The notes under the pieces: generated by a model
Databases searched by the model: none
The model's input: only the letters and a program-made list of their open reading frames with translations
What the model was told of the DNA's origin: nothing
In this document: piece after piece, positions 53,688 through 62,478 of the stretch
Position numbering within the stretch: position 1 is the first letter of the stretch
Layout of the letters: every line of letters begins with the position of its first letter
Program-made: the position numbers and the translations under genes
From: Marinobacter nauticus
GTDB lineage: Bacteria > Pseudomonadota > Gammaproteobacteria > Enterobacterales > Shewanellaceae
DNA length: 64,000 nucleotides
Direction: 5' to 3'
Assembly (NCBI RefSeq): GCF_019801015.1
Contig: NZ_JAHVJZ010000007.1
Span: forward strand, 151,023 to 215,022

Positions 53688-54453
53688 TCCGTCCCGGATT
53701 CTGTCCGGCGTCCGTTGGGGCCAGGGTGCCCCTATGGTGCTGCTGCACGGATTTCTGGGAGACCACAACGACTGGCCTGAAGCCCTGGGCGAGCACTTTG
53801 ATTGTCTGGCATTGGATCTGCCCGGACATGGCCTCAGCCAGTCGGTAGAGCTTCAACAGCGCCCCGCATTCGATGAAGTGGTGCAGCGACTGCTTGAGAC
53901 GCTGGCGTATCAGGGCGTGGCCCGGTTTCATCTGCTCGGTTATTCACTGGGGGGGCGTCTGGCCCTGGCGCTGGCTCACCATTTAAGCCAGCACACGCCC
54001 AATCGCCTGCTCAGCCTCACGCTTGAGTCCGCCCACCCCGGGCTGTTGTCAGAAACCGAAAAGGCCGAGCGTCTGCGCAGCGATGCCGCCTGGTTTCAAC
54101 GCATGGCCACCGAACCGGCCACACAGTGGCTGGATGCCTGGTACCGACAGGGCGTATTTGCCGACCTCAGTGAACCGGCACGGGCGGCCATGGTACAAGC
54201 GCGCCTTGGCAACCGGCCACACGCTCTGGCAGCCCTCTACCTGGGCACCAGTCTGGGCCATCAGCCGGACCTGCGGGCACTGACACTGCCCTGCCCGGTG
54301 ACCCTGATCACCGGGGCCAATGACCCCAAATTCACCGAGCTCGCCCGGCAGTGGTGCCATCCGAACTGGCAGCACCATGTCATCGAATCGGCCGGACACA
54401 ACGTTCATCGCGCCCGGCCTGACGCCTTTCTTGCTACACTGCGGCCACGATAA
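53680..54453 (+). CDS. menH: SHCHC synthase MenH (alpha/beta hydrolase)
   Basis: A 257-residue alpha/beta-hydrolase-fold enzyme that eliminates pyruvate from SEPHCHC to give SHCHC. The oxyanion region LLHGFLGDHNDW, nucleophile elbow GYSLGGRLAL, acid ITGANDPKF and catalytic His in SAGHNVH are all present. It overlaps menD by eight bases and is followed by menC after 27 bp, the standard gene order. Confidence 0.93.
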   Translation: MTDPSRILSGVRWGQGAPMVLLHGFLGDHNDWPEALGEHFDCLALDLPGHGLSQSVELQQRPAFDEVVQRLLETLAYQGVARFHLLGYSLGGRLALALAHHLSQHTPNRLLSLTLESAHPGLLSETEKAERLRSDAAWFQRMATEPATQWLDAWYRQGVFADLSEPARAAMVQARLGNRPHALAALYLGTSLGHQPDLRALTLPCPVTLITGANDPKFTELARQWCHPNWQHHVIESAGHNVHRARPDAFLATLRPR

Positions 54454-54480
54454 CCGGCCCGGCTGCCATCAAGGACTCTG

Positions 54481-55416
54481 ATGAACCTTTACGCCTACAC
54501 CCTGCCCCTGGCGACGCCCCTGCGTTTTGCCGGCCACACCCTGAACGAGCGCCGGGGGATCCTGATCAAGCTGGAACAGGGTGAGCATGTCGGATGGGGC
54601 GACTGTGCGCCGCTGCCGGGCTTCTCCCACGACAGTTTCGAACAGTGTCGTGATGCGCTGCACGCGCTCGCCCGCGGTGAAACCCACCCGGATACGCTTC
54701 CGCCGGCGGCCCGGTTTGCACTGGATTGCGCCCGCTGGCAACTGAACCGCGAAAGCCGACTGTCGCTGCCGCCGGCCATCCCATTGCTGGTGGGCACTCC
54801 GGAGCAACAGCTGGCTCAGTTTGATGCGCTGGAAACCCCACCGGGGGAAGTCAAACTGAAGCTGGCCAGAGACACCGTTGAGAACGAGATTGCCCTGGTT
54901 TACGCGCTGCTGGCGCGTCAGCCCAAACTGCGGCTGCGTATTGATGCCAACCGGGGCTGGGACTGGGAGAGCGCCAGCCACTTTGCTGCCAGCATCCCGC
55001 TCGACTCGGTGCGCTATGTCGAAGAGCCCTGCGCTGACCTGAATGACAGCCTGCGGCTTTATGCCCAACACCGTCTGCCGCTGGCGCTGGATGAAAGCAC
55101 ACAGGTACCGGGCTTTCAGTATGAGTCCTTACCGGGCGTGCGCGCTTTGGTGCTCAAACCCACCCTGATTGGCAGCCTGGAGCGACTCCAGCAGCTTATT
55201 GACCAGGCCACTATGGATGGCGTTGAGGTGGTGCTCTCCTCCGCCTTCGAAAGCAATATCGGCCTCACTCACCTGGCCCATCTGGCGAATGCGCTGACCC
55301 CGGCCAGTGTGCCGGGACTGGATACCCTGAGCGCGCTTGGCGCTGATCTGATCGCGCCCAACCCCTGGGGCCAGAACAAGCCCCTGATCACCGAATCGGA
55401 ACTGACCACGCTATGA
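54481..55416 (+). CDS. menC: o-Succinylbenzoate synthase MenC
   Basis: A 311-residue enolase-superfamily dehydratase that turns SHCHC into o-succinylbenzoate. The barrel's metal ligands and catalytic lysines are in KLKLARDT, LRIDANRGWDW, YVEEPCAD, LALDESTQ and ALVLKPTLIG. The N-terminal capping domain has GWGDCAPLPGFSHDSF. The stop overlaps the menE ATG. Confidence 0.95.
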   Translation: MNLYAYTLPLATPLRFAGHTLNERRGILIKLEQGEHVGWGDCAPLPGFSHDSFEQCRDALHALARGETHPDTLPPAARFALDCARWQLNRESRLSLPPAIPLLVGTPEQQLAQFDALETPPGEVKLKLARDTVENEIALVYALLARQPKLRLRIDANRGWDWESASHFAASIPLDSVRYVEEPCADLNDSLRLYAQHRLPLALDESTQVPGFQYESLPGVRALVLKPTLIGSLERLQQLIDQATMDGVEVVLSSAFESNIGLTHLAHLANALTPASVPGLDTLSALGADLIAPNPWGQNKPLITESELTTL

Positions 55417-56783
55417 CCCGCATCGTCTGCCCCCTGCACAGCGCCGCCCGGCGCTGGAGCGACGCCATCGCCATCAGTGGGCCTGATGGTGACATCAGCT
55501 ACGAGGTGCTGGATGCCCGAGCTGGTGCCCTGGCTCACCACCTGACTGAGCAGGGCGTCCGGCCCGGTGATCACCTTGGTTACCTCGGGCAGAACCGGCT
55601 GGAAGCGATTCTGCTGCTGTACGCGGCAATGCGCCTCGGTGCGGTATTGGTGCCTCTCTCCCCGCGCTTCCCTGCGGCACAGCGGGACCAGCTGCTGCGG
55701 GAGCTGAACGTCCAGTGGTGCTGGAGTGAGGGCGAGCTACCGGAAGGGGTCCGCGCGGTTTCCCTGACCAGTGCTGAATGCGGCGAACGCTGGACCGTCG
55801 ACGCTGAAGCGCCGTTGACGCTGATCCTGACTTCCGGCTCCAGCGGTCACCCCAAAGCCGCCATGCACGCGCTGAAGCACCATATGGCCGCCGCAGAAGG
55901 CAGCCACGACCAGACACCTCTGAACCGGGACGACCGCTGGCTGCTGAGCCTGCCACTGTTCCACATCGGCGGTCTGGCGATTTTGTTCCGTTGCCTGAGT
56001 TGTGGCGCCACTGCAGTCTTGCCCGCACATCGTGATATGGCCAGCAATCTGCAGCACCAGCGCATCACCCATCTGTCCCTGGTGGCCACTCAGCTGGTGC
56101 GCCTGCTGGAGCGGGAGGATGCCGCTCAGGTGTTGGCCTCGGTAAGCACTTTACTGCTGGGAGGGGGGGCCATCCCGTCCCGCCTGCTTGAGCAGCTCAA
56201 ACCCTTCCCCATTAAGGTGTTGACCAGCTACGGCATGACCGAGATGGGCAGTCAGATCACCACCGGACCCGCCAACGACCAAGGCCTCTCCGGCTTTCCC
56301 CTGGCGGGCCGTCAGATACGGCTCAACGATGGGCTGATTGAGGTGCGGGGCGACTGCCGCTTTATGGGCTACTACGCCAACGGCAAACTGACCAAGCCCT
56401 TCGACGCAGAAGGCTGGTTTGCCACCCGCGACCGGGGTTTGATGGTGGGCGAGCAACTTAAAGTGCTCGGCCGGGTCGACAACATGTTCATCAGCGGCGG
56501 CGAAAACGTGCAGCCAGAGGCGATCGAAGCGGTGCTCAAACGCTGTGATGGCGTGGAGGAGGCGGTGGTCATCCCCGTGGCTGACGACGAGTTTGGCATG
56601 CTGCCGGTGGCCGTCGTAAAAGGGGACTGGGCACCGCAGCGGTGGGAAAAGCGGGTACTGAAAAAGCTGCCGCGCTTTATGCGGCCCCGGCACTATCTGC
56701 CCTGGCCGGAAACCCTAAATCAGATCGGGCTGAAAGTCAGCCGTAAAGCGATTGCGGAGTACGTGGGCAGCCAGCGAGGTTAA
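55413..56783 (+). CDS. menE: o-Succinylbenzoate-CoA ligase MenE
   Basis: A 456-residue ANL-superfamily ligase that activates o-succinylbenzoate with ATP and CoA. The P-loop LILTSGSSGHPKAAMHA, the A5 motif TSYGMTEMGSQ, the GWFATRDRG segment and the hinge LGRVDNMFISGGENVQPEAIEAVL are present. It is the last gene of menF-D-H-C-E; menA, menB and menG are elsewhere. A terminator follows the stop. Confidence 0.95.
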   Translation: MTRIVCPLHSAARRWSDAIAISGPDGDISYEVLDARAGALAHHLTEQGVRPGDHLGYLGQNRLEAILLLYAAMRLGAVLVPLSPRFPAAQRDQLLRELNVQWCWSEGELPEGVRAVSLTSAECGERWTVDAEAPLTLILTSGSSGHPKAAMHALKHHMAAAEGSHDQTPLNRDDRWLLSLPLFHIGGLAILFRCLSCGATAVLPAHRDMASNLQHQRITHLSLVATQLVRLLEREDAAQVLASVSTLLLGGGAIPSRLLEQLKPFPIKVLTSYGMTEMGSQITTGPANDQGLSGFPLAGRQIRLNDGLIEVRGDCRFMGYYANGKLTKPFDAEGWFATRDRGLMVGEQLKVLGRVDNMFISGGENVQPEAIEAVLKRCDGVEEAVVIPVADDEFGMLPVAVVKGDWAPQRWEKRVLKKLPRFMRPRHYLPWPETLNQIGLKVSRKAIAEYVGSQRG

Positions 56784-56804
56784 CCCCACGGCTTACCCCA
56801 TAAG

Positions 56805-56831
56805 AAAGGGGCCTCAACTGAGGCCCCTTTT
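56805..56831. terminator. Bidirectional terminator between menE and the AbgT gene
   Basis: Perfect stem GGGGCCTC/GAGGCCCC with loop AACT is flanked by AAA and TTTT. Confidence 0.85.
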
Positions 56832-56852
56832 CCGTACCAGATCGAACGGCTG

Positions 56853-58406
56853 TTACAGTCCGTAGGTGTAGCTTGCGCCCAGACCCAGGGGCAGGCCGAT
56901 GGTCCAGTAAACCAGCAACCAGGCAGTCCAGGTCAGCAGCAGGGCGATGGAGTACGGCAGCATCGCCGCAATCAGGGTGCCGATACCGGTGTTCTTCACA
57001 TACTTCTGGCAGTACACCACCACCAGCGGGAAGTAAGGCATCAGCGGGGTGATGATGTTGGTGGAGGAGTCACCAATACGGTAAGCCGCCTGAGACAGGT
57101 CCGGAGAGATGTTCAGTTGCATCAGCATCGGAACCAGAACCGGGCCAATCAGTGCCCACTTGGCGGAGGCAGAACCCATAAACAGGTTCACAAAGCCCAC
57201 CAGGAACACCATGCCTACGATGGTGACGCCAGCCGGCATGCCCAGAGACTGCAGGAAGTTGGCCCCTTTCACTGCCAGCAGCACGCCCAGATCAGACTGG
57301 GAGAATGCCGCAATAAACAGAGAACAGAAGAACGCCATCACGATGTAGGCACCCATGCCTTCCATCGCTTTGCTCATGGACTTGATGATGTCTGCGGAGC
57401 TCTTGAATACGCCATTGGCGTAACCGAATACCACACCCGGAATCACGAAGAAGATGAAGATCAGCGGAACGATGGCCTGCATCAGCGGGGCGCTGAAGTT
57501 GGTCAGGCTGCCGTTGGCATCACGCAGGGTGGAGGACTCCGGAATTGCCAGCAGAGCCACCAGCACCATGGAGCCGATCATCGCCAGAGACGCCCAGCGG
57601 AATGCTTTGCTCTCACGCTCACCGATTTCGTCCAGAGCCGGCGCATCAATGCCGTCATCCAGCTTGGTGGAGCGCTGCAGACGCGGCTCCATCACTTTAT
57701 CGGTCAGGTACCAGATCACACCGATGATCGGCAGAGTGGAGGACGCCGCGAAGAACCAGTTGTTCAGCGGGTTCAGCTGAATGTCCGCATCCAGAGTCTG
57801 AGCAGCGGCCTGGGTGAAGGACTGCAGCAGCGGGTCGATGGCGGAAGGAATGAAGTTGGCGCAGAAGCCGCCGGAAACACCGGCGAACGCGGCCATGATA
57901 CCGGCGATCGGGTGACGGCCAACGGCGTAGAAAATGACACCAGCCAGCGGGATCACCACCACGTAGCCCGCATCAGTGGCGGTGTGGGAGATGATACCTA
58001 CGGCAACAACGGCCGGGGTGATCAGCTTCACTGGAGTGATGCGCAGCATCTTCTTCAGTGCGGTGTTGATAAAGCCGGAGTGTTCAGCAACACCCACACC
58101 CAACATGGCCACCAGCACCACGCCCAGCGGGGCAAAAGCGGTGAAGGTTTTCACCATGCCGGTCAGGAAGCTGGTCAGGGCTTCGGCAGTCAGCAGGTTC
58201 TTGATCACGACCGCTTCGCCGGTGCGCGGGTCAATTTCGGTAAAGGTCATGTTGGAGAACAGGGCGGACACACCCCATACGATCAACATCAGACTCAGGA
58301 ACAGGATGGCCGGATCGGGCAGTTTGTTACCTACCTTCTCAATGCCATCCAGAATACGGGCCAGACGCCCGTTTTCAGCTTGCGGCACTTGTGCTTGGGA
58401 GCTCAT
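56853..58406 (-). CDS. AbgT family transporter
   Basis: A 517-residue inner-membrane protein with many hydrophobic helices. The family-typical segments are NKLPDPAILFLSLMLIVWG, GVGVAEHSGFINTALKKML, SHTATDAGYVVVIPLAG and AGVSGGFCANFIPSAIDPLLQ. AbgT proteins import p-aminobenzoyl-glutamate or export sulfonamides and related compounds using proton motive force. The ATG at 58406 (MSSQAQVPQAENGRLARILDGIEKVG) is supported by GGAAA upstream and by family length. It is divergent from the beta-helix lipoprotein gene with a shared 227-bp regulatory region. Confidence 0.92.
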   Translation of the reverse strand: MSSQAQVPQAENGRLARILDGIEKVGNKLPDPAILFLSLMLIVWGVSALFSNMTFTEIDPRTGEAVVIKNLLTAEALTSFLTGMVKTFTAFAPLGVVLVAMLGVGVAEHSGFINTALKKMLRITPVKLITPAVVAVGIISHTATDAGYVVVIPLAGVIFYAVGRHPIAGIMAAFAGVSGGFCANFIPSAIDPLLQSFTQAAAQTLDADIQLNPLNNWFFAASSTLPIIGVIWYLTDKVMEPRLQRSTKLDDGIDAPALDEIGERESKAFRWASLAMIGSMVLVALLAIPESSTLRDANGSLTNFSAPLMQAIVPLIFIFFVIPGVVFGYANGVFKSSADIIKSMSKAMEGMGAYIVMAFFCSLFIAAFSQSDLGVLLAVKGANFLQSLGMPAGVTIVGMVFLVGFVNLFMGSASAKWALIGPVLVPMLMQLNISPDLSQAAYRIGDSSTNIITPLMPYFPLVVVYCQKYVKNTGIGTLIAAMLPYSIALLLTWTAWLLVYWTIGLPLGLGASYTYGL

Positions 58407-58559
58407 GGTTTGTTTCCACTTTATTATCGGTATAGACCTGGTTCGGACAGTAGATAGTGCCACCACCGATGGTCAAATGCCCAGCAAAGTGTGCTTTTTC
58501 CACCCGAGTTCACAGTTTCTCTCCACCGCTTAAACACGGCGTAACGAATGTTGGCCACA

Positions 58560-58591
58560 TCGAACATTGATTTTATTAAACGAGTGTTCGA
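58560..58591. promoter_or_regulatory. Spaced dyad with FNR-like core upstream of the beta-helix gene
   Basis: Perfect seven-base arms TCGAACA and TGTTCGA flank 18 bases. The inner sequence TTGAT-TTTA-TTAAA (58567-58580) matches the FNR consensus at eight of ten positions. It lies 43 bp upstream of the lipoprotein start and 154 bp from the divergent AbgT gene. Confidence 0.4.
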
Positions 58592-58633
58592 AGTTTGAGC
58601 GGGATCACATAACAACAACATGGAGATAACAAG

Positions 58634-61279
58634 ATGCAGGAGAAGCGTTCCTGGTTACTGCCAACGCTTTTAGCGTCGGCAGTGGCCCTCACACTGGCCG
58701 GATGCGGCAGCGACGATAACGAGACCGCCACAGTGACTCCGCCTCCCGTGACCCCTCCGCCGGTTGAAGAGCCGACCTTCCCGGAAGGGGCGATCATGGT
58801 GGAAGTGGGTGACAACCTGGGCGCCAACATCACCGAAGCCTTTATTAACGCCCAGAGCGGTGACGTTATCGTCCTGCCGGAAGGCACCTTCAAGCTGGAT
58901 CGGACTCTGCTGTTTGACGGCGATGCCGATGGCGACGGCGTGTTTGCCAAGAACGTGACCATCATGGGTTACGGCCAGGACAAAACCATCCTGGACTTCT
59001 CCGAAGCGGCCTCCGGCGACGGCATCTTCGTCCAGAACGCGGTGAACATCACCATTCAGGATATGTCCGTCAACGAAGCCAAGAACAACGGCATCAAGCT
59101 GAAAAACTCCAACGGCATCATCCTGCGTCGCCTGGCCACCATCTGGGAAGGTGAGCTGGACGAAAACAACGGCGCTTACGGCCTGTACCCGGTGGAGTGT
59201 CAGAACATCCTGATTGAAGACACCTACGTGCGCGGCTCCGCCGACGCCGGTATCTACGTCGGCCAGTCTGAGTACATCGTGGTTCGTCGCAACGTCGCCA
59301 TTGAAAACGTGGCGGGGATTGAGATTGAAAACTCCAAGTATGCGGACGTATACGACAACCACGCCATCGGCAATACCGGTGGTATTCTGGTGTTTGACCT
59401 GCCCATCGGTAACCACCGCTACGGCAGCAGTGTTCGTATCTTCGATAACCTGGTAGAAGCCAACAACACCAAGAACTTCGCTAACGCCAGCGCCAACCCG
59501 GCCGGGGTGCACATCGTACCGCCGGGCACCGGCATCATCATCCTGTCCACGGACGACGTTGAAATCTTCAACAACGTCATCAAGGACCACGATACCCTCT
59601 CCATTACCGCGTCCAGCTTCTTTATTGCGGAGCCGGACATTGAGGGTGCCTTTATCCCCAACTACGCCCTGCCCAACGGCATCATCGACGATGGCTGGCG
59701 TGCGGTGCCGCGCAACATCCATATCCACAGCAACGAGATCACCAACAGCGGCAGCAACCCCAATGGCTATCTGATCGAAGACATCATCGGTGCCTACACC
59801 CAGATCCACGGTGTGTTCCCGGCGATTCTTTATGATGGTCTGGGTGAAGCGATCGCCAACAACGGCATGGGTGAACTGTACTTCAAAGAGCCGCCATTTG
59901 CGGAAGACGGCAGCGACAATATCTGTGTGTCCAACAACGGCGACGTCAGCCTGGGTCAGCTTTATGCCGGCGACCATGCGGGCGATCTGAGCGTTCCGGA
60001 TGTGCTGTTTGAAGGCTCTCAGCAAAACCTGATGAACTGTACCCAGGTCTCCCTGCCGGTACACACTGTCACCATCGGTGATGAAGTGTTCGGTTGCGGC
60101 ATCGATGACGACACCGCAGGCTGTGACGGCGGTGAAACCGTCGGTAACGGCGGCAGCATCGGTGAAGGCGAAGGTGGCCTGGTGGGTGACGGCGATCTGA
60201 GCCTGTGCGAAGCCAGCGGCAATGAAGTGAACTGGAGTGCCCTGCTGGGTGCCAACTGCCCGAACCTGTCCGACTACAACCTGTTTGCCGACAGCACCAA
60301 TCCCAAAGGTGTGGCCAACAGCGGTGGTCTGCCTTACGACATGGAAAGCCCGCTGTTCACCGATTACACCAGCAAGTACCGCTACGTGTTTGTTCCGGGT
60401 GAGCAGGCCGCCGAGTATGACCCGCAGGAAGTGTTCGACTTCCCGGTGGGCACCGTACTGGTGAAAACCTTCGCCATGCCGGACAACACCGCCACCCCGG
60501 GCAACGAGAACGAAGAGATCCTGGAAACCCGACTGCTGATCCACCGTGAAGCCGGTTGGAGCGCCCTGCCCTATGTCTGGACCGCCGCCAAGGACGAAGC
60601 CAAGCTGGCCAAGCCCGGCAGCATCATGAACCAGTCCGTGGTGCACAAAGGTGAAACCATCGAGTTTGACTACGTGGTCCCGAGCCTCAACCAGTGTAAG
60701 CAGTGTCACCAGTACTCCGGTGAAGATGGCATCGCCCGCTTTATGCCCATCGGGCCGAAAGCGCGCCATCTTAACGGCGACTACGACTACGCCGACGGTA
60801 CCGCCAACCAGCTCAGTGCCTGGGCCGCTCACGGCATCCTGACCGGTGTCCCGGCAGACCTGGCCAGCATCCCCACGGTGCCGGCATTTGGTCTGCTGGG
60901 TAACGGCGACCTCGCCGACGCAACCGATGCGGAAGTGATGGACCTGGCCAAAGGCTATCTGGACATCAACTGTGCCCACTGTCACCGCCCTGAGGGCAAC
61001 GCCTCCAACACCGGCCTCAAGCTGGAATACTGGCGCCCATATGTTGGCAATGAGCAGGCGCACGGTGAGTGTAAGTCTCCGGTGGCCTACGGTGGTGGTT
61101 CACTGGGTTACGACATCGTTCCGGGCAACCCGGATCAGTCCATCACCCACTACCGCATGGCAGCGACCGAGCCTGGTGACCGTATGCCAGAGATTGGCCG
61201 CAGTCTGGTTCACGACGCGGGTGTGGAACTGATTCGAGAGTGGATCACCCGTCTGCCGGCAGCGAGCTGCTCGCAGTAA
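58634..61279 (+). CDS. Beta-helix / diheme cytochrome fusion lipoprotein
   Basis: An 881-residue lipoprotein (lipobox LAGC at about residue 27, then a Pro-rich spacer). Residues about 50-470 form a right-handed parallel beta-helix (INITIQDMSVNEAKNNGIKLKN-type repeats) like Shewanella SO_2929/TIGR03805. After a Gly-rich linker (about 490-530) comes a TIGR03806/SO_2930-like domain with heme motifs CKQCH (688-692) and CAHCH (780-784) and the end segment AATEPGDRMPEIGRSLVHDAGVELI. In related bacteria these two are separate adjacent genes. Probably anchored to the outer membrane; substrate unknown. Confidence 0.85.
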   Translation: MQEKRSWLLPTLLASAVALTLAGCGSDDNETATVTPPPVTPPPVEEPTFPEGAIMVEVGDNLGANITEAFINAQSGDVIVLPEGTFKLDRTLLFDGDADGDGVFAKNVTIMGYGQDKTILDFSEAASGDGIFVQNAVNITIQDMSVNEAKNNGIKLKNSNGIILRRLATIWEGELDENNGAYGLYPVECQNILIEDTYVRGSADAGIYVGQSEYIVVRRNVAIENVAGIEIENSKYADVYDNHAIGNTGGILVFDLPIGNHRYGSSVRIFDNLVEANNTKNFANASANPAGVHIVPPGTGIIILSTDDVEIFNNVIKDHDTLSITASSFFIAEPDIEGAFIPNYALPNGIIDDGWRAVPRNIHIHSNEITNSGSNPNGYLIEDIIGAYTQIHGVFPAILYDGLGEAIANNGMGELYFKEPPFAEDGSDNICVSNNGDVSLGQLYAGDHAGDLSVPDVLFEGSQQNLMNCTQVSLPVHTVTIGDEVFGCGIDDDTAGCDGGETVGNGGSIGEGEGGLVGDGDLSLCEASGNEVNWSALLGANCPNLSDYNLFADSTNPKGVANSGGLPYDMESPLFTDYTSKYRYVFVPGEQAAEYDPQEVFDFPVGTVLVKTFAMPDNTATPGNENEEILETRLLIHREAGWSALPYVWTAAKDEAKLAKPGSIMNQSVVHKGETIEFDYVVPSLNQCKQCHQYSGEDGIARFMPIGPKARHLNGDYDYADGTANQLSAWAAHGILTGVPADLASIPTVPAFGLLGNGDLADATDAEVMDLAKGYLDINCAHCHRPEGNASNTGLKLEYWRPYVGNEQAHGECKSPVAYGGGSLGYDIVPGNPDQSITHYRMAATEPGDRMPEIGRSLVHDAGVELIREWITRLPAASCSQ

Positions 61280-61286
61280 CACCACA

Positions 61287-61312
61287 GGGCCGGCGTAAGC
61301 CGGCCCTTTTTT
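61287..61312 (+). terminator. Terminator between the two diheme lipoprotein genes
   Basis: Perfect stem GGGCCGGC/GCCGGCCC with loop GTAA and six T. The downstream gene may be expressed by readthrough or its own promoter. Confidence 0.9.
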
Positions 61313-61326
61313 ACCGGACCCCAGCC

Positions 61327-62478
61327 ATGAAGTATCTCTATCTGCCCCTGATTCTGGGCCTGCTGAGCTGCGGCGGTGGTGGAGACAGCGCGTCGGCGCC
61401 GGCTCCAACGGAACCACCCCCGCCACCACCGATAACCGATGACCCGGATACCGCTTGCGACGACACCACCAGTGAAGTGAACTGGCAAGCGTTGCTAAGC
61501 GAGAATTGCGAACTGCTGTCGCAATACGGCTTGTTTATCGACCCGGCCATTCCCACCCGGGATCCCCGCCAACCCGGCGAGCTGTATCAACTGACCACGG
61601 CGCTGTTTTCCGACTACGCCAGCAAATACCGCTTTCTGTTCCTCCCCCCGGGTGACCAGATGGCCTATCACGACACCGAAACCTTCGATATGCCGGTCGG
61701 CACGGTACTGGTGAAAACCTTTGCCCTGCCCTACGACACCGCCCTGTCCGGCGATGACAATGAGCGCCTTATCGAAACCCGCCTGCTGATCCACCGTGAA
61801 GCGGGATGGGTTGCCTTGCCCTATCTGTGGCAGGGCACGGATGCTGAATTTACGCCCGCGGGTACGTTGGTCGCCCACCAGATGACCCACCAGGATGAGA
61901 CCCTGTCATTCAACTACGAGGTGCCTTCTCAGCCCCAGTGTAAGATGTGCCACCAGCTCAGCGACGGCACCACCGCCCGGTTCAGTCCCATTGGCATCAA
62001 AGCCCGACTGTTGAACCGCCCGGGCCACAGCGGTGCCAACCAACTGAATGCCTGGGTTGCTGACGGGCGGCTCGACCGCGCTCCGGCAGAGATCCCCACC
62101 GCTGCGGACCTGTATGACACCGCAGCCAGCCTGACCGAGCGGGCCAAAGGCTACCTGGACATCAACTGCGCCCACTGCCATCGTGCCGAAGGCTTTGCCA
62201 GCATCTCCGGACTGCGCCTCGGCTATTTCGTTGACCACACCACCATGGAGTACGGGATCTGCAAACAGCCGCCCGGCTATGATGGCGGGGCAGCGGGACT
62301 GGATTACGATATCGTGCCCGGCAATGGCGCTGAATCGATTCTGCCTTATCGCATGGAGCATCTTGAACCTAAGGACAAGATGCCCCCGGTGGGAAGAGCA
62401 GTGGTGCACGACGATGCGGTGGAGCTGATCCGCCGTTGGATCGACACACTGGACCCGGCTCTGGGCACCTGTAGCTGA
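61327..62478 (+). CDS. Diheme cytochrome c lipoprotein (TIGR03806/SO_2930-like)
   Basis: A 383-residue lipoprotein with signal MKYLYLPLILGLLSC and a Pro-rich spacer. It has heme motifs CKMCH (205-209) and CAHCH (281-285). It aligns along its length with the C-terminal half of the preceding fusion protein: shared LFSDYASKYRFLF, DMPVGTVLVKTFALP, ETRLLIHREAGW, KGYLDINCAHCHR and DKMPPVGRAVVHDDAVELIRRWI. It therefore looks like a tandem duplicate without the beta-helix. Its TGA abuts the stop of the convergent AraC gene. Confidence 0.87.
   Translation: MKYLYLPLILGLLSCGGGGDSASAPAPTEPPPPPPITDDPDTACDDTTSEVNWQALLSENCELLSQYGLFIDPAIPTRDPRQPGELYQLTTALFSDYASKYRFLFLPPGDQMAYHDTETFDMPVGTVLVKTFALPYDTALSGDDNERLIETRLLIHREAGWVALPYLWQGTDAEFTPAGTLVAHQMTHQDETLSFNYEVPSQPQCKMCHQLSDGTTARFSPIGIKARLLNRPGHSGANQLNAWVADGRLDRAPAEIPTAADLYDTAASLTERAKGYLDINCAHCHRAEGFASISGLRLGYFVDHTTMEYGICKQPPGYDGGAAGLDYDIVPGNGAESILPYRMEHLEPKDKMPPVGRAVVHDDAVELIRRWIDTLDPALGTCS

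Noticed and set aside
58670..61063. 797-codon open frame on the minus strand
   Set aside because: It mirrors the beta-helix/diheme gene; the composition is Val/Gly/His-rich nonsense with no signal or motif.
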